NCBI GenBank assembly: GCA_035384605.1
Contig: DAOOIV010000140.1
Span: forward strand, 1 to 12,133
Length of the DNA: 12,133 nt
Source of the DNA: Phycisphaerae bacterium
Lineage (GTDB): Bacteria; Planctomycetota; Phycisphaerae; UBA1845; PWPN01
Direction: 5' to 3'
Shown here: positions 6,191 through 12,133 of the stretch, in pieces
Numbering within the stretch: position 1 is the stretch's first letter
How the letters are laid out: each line of letters starts with the position of its first letter
Position numbers and translations under genes: made by a program
The notes under the pieces: model-generated
Databases searched by the model: none
What the model was told of the DNA's origin: nothing
The model's input: the letters and a program-made list of their open reading frames with translations, nothing else

Positions 6191-6199
6191 ATTCTAGCA
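6191..6199 (-). promoter_or_regulatory. Possible extended -10 promoter of the toxin-antitoxin operon
   Basis: Minus strand TGCTAGAAT fits the extended -10 form TGn-TAnAAT, 26 nt before the antitoxin ATG. The -35 region (TTCCGG) is poor. The bases immediately after it, GAACAGGT, match one arm of the dyad in front of glyS. An autoregulatory operator is expected here for this family but cannot be defined. Confidence 0.4.
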
Positions 6200-6377
6200 A
6201 CCTTGTGGTCGGTCCGGAAGAGGGATATGAGGCTCTGCAAAGCCACGCGTATCGCGATGATGCCGATCGAAACTACCGACTCCGAACACATGAACAACGT
6301 ACCTGCGCACGAAACATGTGAGCGGGCATACTCCGGAGGCGAGCCTGCTTTCTCCATGTCGAGCGTGGCCCCCGGCT

Positions 6378-6457
6378 TTTTGAGCTTCTTGTGCCTTTTC
6401 GCGGCTCTCTTCCGTCGGCTCAATCGAGTTGTTGGCCGCAAGAAGCTCAAAAGGCAC
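6378..6457. repeat. Overlapping two-register inverted repeat
   Basis: TTTTGAGCTTCTTG (6378-6391) is perfectly inverted as CAAGAAGCTCAAAA (6439-6452). Overlapping it, GTGCCTTTT (6391-6399) is perfectly inverted as AAAAGGCAC (6449-6457). GCGGC (6401-6405) and GCCGC (6435-6439) can extend either stem inward. The two long pairings share bases and cannot both form, so the RNA or cruciform would have two alternative registers. It lies about 140 bp before glyS and 220 bp from the antitoxin start, outside any gene. Confidence 0.75.
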
Positions 6458-6547
6458 ATAAGCGACAAAGAAGATCCGCCGCACCGCCCTGCATCGGTGC
6501 ACCTCCACATGACGATTGCTGCCCTTTGGGTTTGACGGATGCGCGGG

Positions 6548-6578
6548 TATACTACCTGTTCTCTTGGTCTGAACAGGT
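6548..6578 (+). promoter_or_regulatory. Candidate glyS promoter with an abutting dyad
   Basis: TATACT (6548-6553) is a good -10 hexamer with no matching -35 at 16-18 nt. Directly after it lies a perfect dyad, ACCTGTTC (6554-6561), 9 nt, GAACAGGT (6571-6578), covering the expected transcription start. It could be an operator or a short 5' hairpin in the glyS leader. The dyad is seen directly; the promoter and role are inferred. Confidence 0.4.
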
Positions 6579-6603
6579 TGTGATTGTCTGGAAGGAATGA
6601 GTG

Positions 6604-8019
6604 ATGGCAGCACCCACCGGGAATGTGATGGACAGAATTGTGGCCCTGTGCAAGCGGCGCGGGTTTATCTTTCAGAGCAGCGAAATCTACGGCGGCATCA
6701 ACGGATTCTGGGACTACGGCCCTCTGGGCGTGGAGCTCAAGCGGAACATCAAGGAGGCCTGGTGGAAAGATATGGTCCAGGACCGCGAGGACATGGTCGG
6801 CCTCGACTGCTCGATCATCATGCACCCCCAGGTGTGGAAGGTGAGCGGCCACTACGATCTGTTCAGCGACATGATGGTGGACTGCAAGGCATGCAAGGCT
6901 CGTTTTCGGGCGGACCAGCTCAAAGAGATGCAGTGCCCGATGAAACCAAGCAAGCACCCGGGAGAGCACGACAAGTGCGAGTTGACCGAACCCCGCGAGT
7001 TCAACCTGATGCTTGAGACTTACCCCGGTCCGATCAAGGACGAGGCCAACCGGGCTTTCCTCCGCCCCGAGACCGCACAGGGCATCTTCGTCAACTTCAA
7101 AAACGTCTGCGACAGCACGCGGATCAAGATCCCCTTCGGAATCGCCCAGATCGGCAAGAGCTTCCGCAACGAGATCACCCCGCGCAACTTCACCTTCCGC
7201 TCGCGCGAGTTCGAGCAGATGGAAATCGAGTTCTTCTGCCACCCCAGCGAGTCGAACAAGTGGTACGAGTACTGGCGCGACGTGCGATTCAATTGGTACA
7301 CCAGCCTTGGCCTGGCCGGCAACAAGCTGCGCCTGCGCGAGCACGGCAAGGAGGAACTGAGCCACTACAGTTGCGGCACCAGCGACATCGAGTACGCGTT
7401 CCCCTTCCTGGCCGAGGGCGATTTCGGCGAGCTGGAGGGCGTGGCCCACCGCGGCGACTTCGACCTCCGCAGCCACATGGAAGGCAAGCTGATCAACAAG
7501 GACGGCAAGCTGGTGCTCGATGTCGGTCCGGACGGCAAACCCAGGTGGAAAGGCAGCGGCAAGGACCTGAGCTACTACGACGACGAACGCAAGGAACGAT
7601 TCATCCCGCACGTCATCGAACCGTCGGCCGGGGCCGATCGCGGCACGCTGGCCTTCATCTGCGAGGCATACACCGTCGATGAATCCCGCCCCAGCCCGGA
7701 ACTGATGAAGTTCCACCCGCGACTGGCCCCCATCAAGGCCGCCATCTTCCCCCTGGTCAATAAGGACGGGCTGCCCGAGATCGCCGAGCCAATCTACCGC
7801 GAGGTCCGAAAACGCTGGCCCGCCCAGTACGACGCCAAGGCCTCCATCGGCAAGCGCTACGCCCGCATGGACGAGGCCGGAACCCCCTACTGCTTCACCA
7901 TCGACGGCCAGACCAAGGAAGACGGCACCGTCACCGTCCGCGATCGCGACACCGGTGCCCAGCAGCGCATCAACAAGTCCCGCGTGACGGAATACCTGAC
8001 AGAGAAACTCTCGCGATGA
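6604..8019 (+). CDS. glyS: Glycyl-tRNA synthetase, dimeric single-chain type
   Basis: Charges tRNA-Gly with glycine in the cytoplasm. It is the class II homodimeric form (archaeal, eukaryotic and many bacterial lineages), not the alpha2beta2 form. Over 471 residues: motif 1 region GFWDYGPLGVELKRNI (34-49); a CxxC pair (Cys94, Cys97) with Cys111 and Cys125 in the insertion; the glycine-pocket and motif 2 stretch FLRPETAQG (152-160), then FRNEITPRN with REFEQMEIEF (187-210); motif 3 EPSAGADRG (339-347); and a C-terminal anticodon-binding domain from about 370, with ASIGKRYARMDEAGTPYC. The ATG at 6604 has AAGGA 7 nt upstream; a GTG one codon earlier is less well spaced, and an ATG at 6628 is also possible. 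It stands alone, divergent from the toxin-antitoxin operon. Confidence 0.96.
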   Translation: MAAPTGNVMDRIVALCKRRGFIFQSSEIYGGINGFWDYGPLGVELKRNIKEAWWKDMVQDREDMVGLDCSIIMHPQVWKVSGHYDLFSDMMVDCKACKARFRADQLKEMQCPMKPSKHPGEHDKCELTEPREFNLMLETYPGPIKDEANRAFLRPETAQGIFVNFKNVCDSTRIKIPFGIAQIGKSFRNEITPRNFTFRSREFEQMEIEFFCHPSESNKWYEYWRDVRFNWYTSLGLAGNKLRLREHGKEELSHYSCGTSDIEYAFPFLAEGDFGELEGVAHRGDFDLRSHMEGKLINKDGKLVLDVGPDGKPRWKGSGKDLSYYDDERKERFIPHVIEPSAGADRGTLAFICEAYTVDESRPSPELMKFHPRLAPIKAAIFPLVNKDGLPEIAEPIYREVRKRWPAQYDAKASIGKRYARMDEAGTPYCFTIDGQTKEDGTVTVRDRDTGAQQRINKSRVTEYLTEKLSR

Positions 8020-8485
8020 TCCGATGATCTGCGGGAGCGTTCCAACGACTCCCACGTCCAATCCCCCTCCTCGCCCACACAGGGCAAGCTGTGCGGGATT
8101 ACCCGAGCGCTTCACAAGCGAGCGCCGGGCTCGCGACGCGCCAGGCCACCATCGACCCAATGACCCTCGCCAAGAGGCAAACGCCTGACCGACCAGTCCA
8201 TAGACACCCCAAGGCGCTTACCATGAAGCGCCCCCACGTGCCCGTTGCGCAGCCCAGACCCTCTGCAGGTCGCCTGCCGATTATCCGGACCCGTGCCTCG
8301 TAGCTGGTCAAGTACGTCTCGTGCTATGTCGATCATAAGAGAGACACGACCCTCTGCCGCTGGCGAAGCGTCGGCGGGCGTTGCCGTCGAATGGGGAACA
8401 GACCTCCGCCCGTCAAAGAGTGCCCACCACGCCGCCGGACAGGCCTGCCGCTGCAGGCGGCTGGAGACCGGGAGATGCACTCAGA
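8020..8485. other. 466-bp untranslated spacer with hairpins
   Basis: Three clear stem-loops are seen. 8074-8097: CCC-A-CACAG pairs with CTGTG-C-GGG, eight pairs with one mismatch, a possible glyS 3' end. 8213-8232: GGCGCTT/AAGCGCC, loop ACCATG. 8443-8458: GCCTGC/GCAGGC, loop CGCT, 27 nt before the HDOD-GGDEF start. None is followed by a T-tract. I see no convincing promoter. The frame that extends the downstream gene to 8381 lacks domain character. A minus-strand frame at 8112-8480 is a weak alternative with no ribosome site that I can support. Confidence 0.5.
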
Positions 8486-10051
8486 ATGAGTCAGACAACT
8501 GCTGAAGCCGCTGTCGAGGCCGACCCCGCCGAACTGGAACAACAGATCCGCGCCCGTGTCGAGTCGCTCTCCCACCTGCCAACCACCGTCGCGGTTGCCA
8601 TGAAGCTCGTTGAGCTCCGCGACAACCCTGACGCCGAGCCGAGCGATTACGCGAAAGTCATCGGGGCGGACGCCTCGCTGAGCGCCAAGCTCCTGGCCCT
8701 CGCCAACTCCCCTTGGTTCGGCATCCGCAACAAAATCACCACCGTCCGAAACGCCATCAATCTGCTCGGCCTCGGAACCGTTCGCACCATGGCCATCAGC
8801 TACTGTATGGCAGGGTTGCACAACGAACTACGCTTGAGTCGCGATGAGTCAAGGCGCTTTTGGGAAACATGCCTCTGCAAGGCCGTGGCTGCCCGTTGTT
8901 GTGCACAGAAGCTGAACCCGGCTTTGGCCGAGGAAGCCTTTGTGGCCGGCTTGTTCGAGGACCTTGCCGTCCCGGTCATGTACTCGGTCGCCCGACAGCA
9001 GTACCTGGCGATCCTCGCCGACCCCGCCTGCGACGCTCAGGGACAATTGCAGCGTGAACATGATCTGTTCCATCTTGACCACACCGGGCTCGGCCGCATC
9101 CTGGCACAGAAACTCGAACTCCCGGAAGTCTTCGTGGACGCCATCGCGTTTCATCACGACCAGGAACGCCTCAAGGCATTCATGGCCGACATGGCGACCG
9201 CTCAGGCGATTCACATCGCGGCACTGTTCCCCCACGACCTGGACGCATGGAACAGTCGGGACGCAAATGAGTTGTGTGGCATCATTGACGAGACCGAAGG
9301 CTTGAACGAGATCGGGCCCGCCGCGTTCCTGCAGGAAGTCCAAAACGGCGTCGATGAGTACTACCGCTTCTTCGATGAGGGCGGACGACTCGATAAGCAA
9401 CTCTCAGACTTGCTGATCCAGACTTCTAAAGAAGGAGCCGAGAACACCGAACATCTGGTCAAGACCGTTCACCGGCTCATGCAGGAAGCAGCCAACGTCG
9501 GGCTGCAAATGAACCAACTCATCGACCGCAATATCACGCTGATGGACAAGGCCAACCGCGATCAGTTGACCGACCTGCTCAATCGCGAGGGTTTCGCCGC
9601 CGCGGCCGAGCAAACCCTGGCCAAGGCATCTCGCTACGGCATGAGCTTCGCCGTCGCCTTCTTCGACGTCGACAAGTTCAAGACCTTCAACGACGCCTAC
9701 GGGCACCACTTTGGCGACCGCGTGCTCAGGTCGATTGCACAATGTCTCACGACCTCAACCCGAGAACAGGACATCAAGGCCCGCATGGGGGGCGATGAGT
9801 TCATCCTGCTGATCCCCGATTGCAGCAAGGCCGAAGCTCAGGACACGGTCAAACGGCTGCTCGAACAGGTCGCCGCAGCAACGATCGGAAGACATACCGA
9901 CCAGGCCCGCGCCACCCTCAGTGCCGGCCTTCTATACGTCACGCCCTCCCATACCCAGCATCCCTTGCAAAGCCTGATCGACGCAGCCGACAAACTCATG
10001 TACGAGTCAAAACAAGCCGGCGGTAACCGAGTCACCAGCCGCGTAATCTGA
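8486..10051 (+). CDS. HDOD-GGDEF signalling protein, predicted diguanylate cyclase
   Basis: Predicted cytoplasmic enzyme making cyclic di-GMP from two GTP, with an N-terminal HDOD sensory or scaffold domain. Of 521 residues, HDOD covers about 22-225 (LSHLPTTVAVAMKLVEL, DASLSAKLLALANS and FVAGLFEDLAVPVM). The HD metal pair is degenerate (Glu158-Asp159), as is normal for HDOD. A helical linker occupies about 290-355. GGDEF covers about 356-521: RDQLTDLLNREGF, FFDVDKFKTFNDAYGHHFGD with Asp394, and the intact GGDEF signature at 435-439. An inhibitory I-site RxxD (REQD, 426-429) sits exactly five residues before it, so product feedback is likely. No membrane segments. The ATG has GGGAG 11 nt upstream. 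It is monocistronic and converges on the ATPase gene. Confidence 0.93.
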   Translation: MSQTTAEAAVEADPAELEQQIRARVESLSHLPTTVAVAMKLVELRDNPDAEPSDYAKVIGADASLSAKLLALANSPWFGIRNKITTVRNAINLLGLGTVRTMAISYCMAGLHNELRLSRDESRRFWETCLCKAVAARCCAQKLNPALAEEAFVAGLFEDLAVPVMYSVARQQYLAILADPACDAQGQLQREHDLFHLDHTGLGRILAQKLELPEVFVDAIAFHHDQERLKAFMADMATAQAIHIAALFPHDLDAWNSRDANELCGIIDETEGLNEIGPAAFLQEVQNGVDEYYRFFDEGGRLDKQLSDLLIQTSKEGAENTEHLVKTVHRLMQEAANVGLQMNQLIDRNITLMDKANRDQLTDLLNREGFAAAAEQTLAKASRYGMSFAVAFFDVDKFKTFNDAYGHHFGDRVLRSIAQCLTTSTREQDIKARMGGDEFILLIPDCSKAEAQDTVKRLLEQVAAATIGRHTDQARATLSAGLLYVTPSHTQHPLQSLIDAADKLMYESKQAGGNRVTSRVI

Positions 10052-10081
10052 CCCAGCACGAACCGCCAAACCGGAAACCAG

Positions 10082-10213
10082 CTACCCTGTGCAGGCCCCG
10101 CCACGCAGAAGAGCATTGATAACGTCGCTGTGCGCGAGATCCTCGCTCCAACCAAAGAACGTCTCGACCAGGAAGACGAAGTCCGCGTTTTCTGCCTCGT
10201 CTGTCCGTCCCCG
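10082..10213 (-). other. In-frame open extension beyond the ATPase stop
   Basis: After the ATPase TGA (10214-10216) the same frame stays open for 43 codons to a TAG at 10082-10084. The reading includes DFVFLVETFFGWSEDLAHSD and ends VINALLRGGACTG. About 70% of the codons end in G or C. There is no ATG, GTG or TTG in it, so as it stands it could only be translated by readthrough (context TGA-C) or frameshifting. It may instead be the end of a gene broken by a nonsense mutation, or chance. It fills most of the 162-bp gap between the converging HDOD-GGDEF and ATPase genes, where no terminator hairpin is evident. Confidence 0.3.
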
Positions 10214-11710
10214 TCAGACACGAGGACGCCGAATACCACCCTTCCGTCTCAACTCAAGCCCAAACAGGTAGATGTCGGGGACATGGATTCTCTTGTCCTC
10301 CGTCTCGCGAAGAATGCCGAGGCTAATGAGATACTGCACCAAGCGATCCTTGTCCTCGCCGAGGAAGTCGGGCAACTTCTGCCATGGCACCTTGCCAAGA
10401 CATCGGCGGAACTCCCCACGTTCCATGGGTACCGTCTTCCCTTTCAGACTGGCGCCGATATCGTCAATCCAGTCATACTCCTCTCTGAGTTCCTGCAGCC
10501 GATCTTTTGATACCTCGGTCAGAGCACCGCTGATCTCCTCGGGAGCCAGCAAGTGCCCCGCGCCAGGCAAATCTTTGCGAAGCTGACGTGACGCCGAGAA
10601 TTCGAACAGTTTGAGAAATGACCGCGGGGCAATGTTGCCGAGGGAATCCTGAAGATGGTTTAAGAACCAACGGTAAGTATCTCCACGGCGTTTGTCCGAG
10701 CCCATCCACTTGCCTACGAGAAGTTCCATGAAGCTGCGATGCTGCGACTCGGACGTCATCGGAATGAGACCCCAACGTTCACTCTTCCGAAAGTCTTCGC
10801 GACGGCTCAGCTTCCCTCGCACGAACACCAGCCAATCTTCCTGCTTAGCTCCATTGACGAGCCGCTTCAACACCAGTCTGTATAGGTTGTCGGCCGTCCA
10901 TTGCAGAGTCACAGATAGGGGACGATACTTGGAACTGTCTGTGAAAGCGACTTCATCCGCCTCGAATATGTCGGTCCGCAAGAAAACCTTGCATCGTATG
11001 CTCGACCAGCGACGGAAGTTGTTCAGCCAGAAAGTCAGTAGCTGTCGAACCAAAGGGTAGACCCCGGACACCTGGGAAACAAGCCTGTCAAGATCATCGT
11101 AGACCAGGACCACATTGCGCGATTGGGCGCGGAGCAGATCATTGGCCCTATCCAGCGAGGAACTGATTCCACCAATGTCCTGGTTGACCAAGTCCATCCA
11201 ACGGTTGGGATCTGGCAAGGAATCGCAAAGCACCTGATACACCGCCGGCGGGAGTGATTCCTTGATGGCAGCTTGGGTCAAAGGTTCAGTAGCCAACGCG
11301 CCTGCGAGCAAACCGAGCCAGAAAGACTGGAGTCTCTGGTCATCGTCCTGGCCGCGAGCGACGAAATCCTTCTGGAGCACCTCGGGACGCGGGAATGTGG
11401 TCCCATCTAGAGTGAAAGCCTTCACGTACTTGTCTGAACGCACTTGGGACGAACCCGACTGTCCTGGTAAGAGATCGCTCGGATCCTGAACTTGAGTTAG
11501 AGCCCGGAACAAGCGGGTCTTACCGGTGCCTCTGCCGCCGAGAACAAGAAGCGTGTCACGATCGAGAACCCGCCTGTGCTCCGGGATTGGCAAATGCGTC
11601 TTGAAGAAGTCCTCGCCTCCCGATACCTCATCAACACCGCTTCGGGCGAAGGTGCTAAGGTCCTCCAACAGGTGCCACTTAAGATTATCGTCAACTGTCT
11701 TCGCGGACAT
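10214..11710 (-). CDS. Uncharacterised P-loop ATPase (AAA/STAND-like)
   Basis: I do not recognise a named family. The 498-residue protein has Walker A GGRGTGKT (58-65) after a hydrophobic strand, and Walker B NVVLVYDDLDRL (199-210) with Asp205, Asp206 and Asp208. KVFLRTDIFE (241-250) is a sensor-like strand. WTADNLYRLVLKRL (271-284) is a lid-like helix. A C-terminal winged-helix-like end (DRLVQYLISLGIL, then HVPDIYLFGLELRRKGG) resembles the tails of conflict-system and Sll1717-like P-loop NTPases. No membrane segments. I start at the second ATG: AGGA lies 6 nt upstream, against none well spaced for the ATG at 11714. It overlaps the end of the upstream gene by 20 nt, so the two are co-translated. 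GC looks lower than in glyS or the HDOD gene. Hand counts of one 60-base line each give about 57% here and 63-65% there, hinting at acquisition. DNA- or nucleotide-sensing defence is a guess. Confidence 0.8.
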   Translation of the reverse strand: MSAKTVDDNLKWHLLEDLSTFARSGVDEVSGGEDFFKTHLPIPEHRRVLDRDTLLVLGGRGTGKTRLFRALTQVQDPSDLLPGQSGSSQVRSDKYVKAFTLDGTTFPRPEVLQKDFVARGQDDDQRLQSFWLGLLAGALATEPLTQAAIKESLPPAVYQVLCDSLPDPNRWMDLVNQDIGGISSSLDRANDLLRAQSRNVVLVYDDLDRLVSQVSGVYPLVRQLLTFWLNNFRRWSSIRCKVFLRTDIFEADEVAFTDSSKYRPLSVTLQWTADNLYRLVLKRLVNGAKQEDWLVFVRGKLSRREDFRKSERWGLIPMTSESQHRSFMELLVGKWMGSDKRRGDTYRWFLNHLQDSLGNIAPRSFLKLFEFSASRQLRKDLPGAGHLLAPEEISGALTEVSKDRLQELREEYDWIDDIGASLKGKTVPMERGEFRRCLGKVPWQKLPDFLGEDKDRLVQYLISLGILRETEDKRIHVPDIYLFGLELRRKGGIRRPRV

Positions 11711-12133
11711 CGTCATTCCTGCCTTTGCTGGCCATTTCTTCTATCTTCGCCACAAACTCCACGTAGGGTGAATTCGTGATCAGCGGGACAACCTCCGTGA
11801 GCTTCTGGTAACCCATGAGGGCTTCGCTGTAAGGAATGCGGAACGGATAGTGCGGTTCATCCTCCCCCGCAATGTCCGGCACGTCACCTTCGTTATAGAA
11901 ATGCTCCGTGAAGGCGTCGTAGGACTGTTGGAGAAACCTCGCCCTCGCGTCCTTGGCCCGATCGTCTGACCGATATGAATCCATCGCTTGAACCATGAGA
12001 AGCGGCCGAGGCGGACCATCGATGAGCCCCAGGCTGCGAATGATGCACCGCACGCCTTGCCAGCTCTGACTGGAATCGAGCCCAAGGAGCACCGCAGCGT
12101 GGGAAAGGCAATGAACCGCAAGACCACCGAGAT
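11691..12133 (-). CDS. Uncharacterised protein, C-terminal 146 residues (5' end outside window)
   Basis: The frame is open from the window edge (LGGLAVHCLSHAAVLLGLD is read at the edge) to the stop at 11691, so the start lies beyond 12133; the GTG at 12090-12092 is probably internal. The visible part holds an amphipathic, acidic region (SYRSDDRAKDARARFLQQSY, then AFTEHFY) and an ending with IPYSEALMGYQKLTEVVPL and YVEFVAKIEEMA. I do not recognise a domain. The ending vaguely resembles the C-termini of ParA/MinD-like KGGVGR-type ATPases (IPY...E...Y..L...I), a weak match. The 20-nt overlap with the ATPase start and the shared strand make these two a unit. Low-GC stretches (52% in 11701-11760, hand count) fit a shared, possibly acquired, origin. 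Confidence 0.65.
   Translation of the reverse strand, partial: LGGLAVHCLSHAAVLLGLDSSQSWQGVRCIIRSLGLIDGPPRPLLMVQAMDSYRSDDRAKDARARFLQQSYDAFTEHFYNEGDVPDIAGEDEPHYPFRIPYSEALMGYQKLTEVVPLITNSPYVEFVAKIEEMASKGRNDDVREDS

Larger units (their letters stand above)
6165..6603. other. Spacer between antitoxin and glyS
   Basis: About 440 bp between divergent genes. It contains a candidate antitoxin promoter (6191-6199), an overlapping two-register inverted repeat (6378-6457) and a candidate glyS promoter with a dyad (6548-6578). Short open frames cross it on both strands, but none has a ribosome binding site plus protein character. The Lys/Glu/Ala-rich minus-strand reading is explained by the inverted repeat. 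Confidence 0.6.

Noticed and set aside
6554..6578. LexA/SOS box
   Set aside because: The arms face outward as GTTC-N9-GAAC, unlike the GAAC-N4-GTTC Gram-positive box, and the flanking genes are not SOS genes.
8071..8130. Possible c-di-GMP (GEMM) riboswitch, from CACAGGGCAA
   Set aside because: The second conserved module (GACGCAAAGCC) and the tetraloop-receptor arrangement are absent; the match is a simple hairpin.
6136..8160. 674-codon open frame on the minus strand
   Set aside because: It is antisense to glyS across its full length; GlyRS is unambiguous, and the long complementary frame is a by-product of GC-rich codon use.
8112..8480. 122-codon minus-strand frame
   Set aside because: One stretch (SLMIDIARDVLDQLRGTG) looks protein-like, but there is no supported start or domain. 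It would end inside a hairpin-rich spacer. Not enough to call.
10130..10510. 126-codon plus-strand frame overlapping the ATPase 3' end
   Set aside because: It starts at GTG without a ribosome site and lies mostly antisense, codon-aligned, to the ATPase; treated as a shadow.

Overview
The window is GC-rich bacterial chromosomal DNA of about 60-65% GC, tightly coding on both strands. It holds eleven supportable genes, one of which runs off the right edge. Three things are consistent with a planctomycete or a related deep-branching, free-living Gram-negative: the single-chain dimeric glycyl-tRNA synthetase, the small Bacillus-type phosphomannose isomerase, and the intergenic spaces full of GC-rich palindromes and short tandem repeats. 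No rRNA, tRNA or other phylogenetic marker is present, so this placement is tentative.

Layout. 1-2141 (minus): the chaperonin operon groES-groEL, with a candidate terminator at 68-106. 2492-3490 (minus): a class I mannose-6-phosphate isomerase, manA, upstream of groES but about 350 bp away. 3783-4274 (plus): a cytosolic cyclophilin-type prolyl isomerase, divergent from manA. 4275-4666: a repeat-dense spacer holding a G-quadruplex-type (GGGGTCT)n tract, a 15-bp tandem, a perfect 58-bp duplication carrying a 10-bp-stem palindrome, and a long structured hairpin. 4667-5284 (plus): a LOG-family (Rossmann, phosphoribohydrolase-like) protein. 5285-5437: palindromic repeats between converging genes. 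5438-6164 (minus): a UPF0175-type antitoxin followed by a DUF3368-type PIN toxin with overlapping ends. 6165-6603: a spacer with an unusual two-register inverted repeat and a dyad just before glyS. 6604-8019 (plus): glycyl-tRNA synthetase. 8020-8485: a long untranslated spacer. 8486-10051 (plus): an HDOD-GGDEF signalling protein. 10214-11710 (minus): an unclassified P-loop ATPase, translationally coupled to the end of another unclassified gene, 11691 to the window edge (minus).

How it fits together. Most of the window is housekeeping: protein folding (GroES, GroEL, cyclophilin), translation (GlyRS) and sugar-phosphate metabolism (ManA). A toxin-antitoxin pair, a c-di-GMP signalling gene and, at the right edge, a two-gene NTPase module interrupt it. 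The edge module is the best candidate for an undescribed system. Its ATPase has intact Walker A and B motifs, a C-terminal winged-helix-like end like those of defence or conflict NTPases, visibly lower GC than its neighbours, and a reading frame that continues 43 codons past its TGA stop. All eleven stop codons in the window are TGA.
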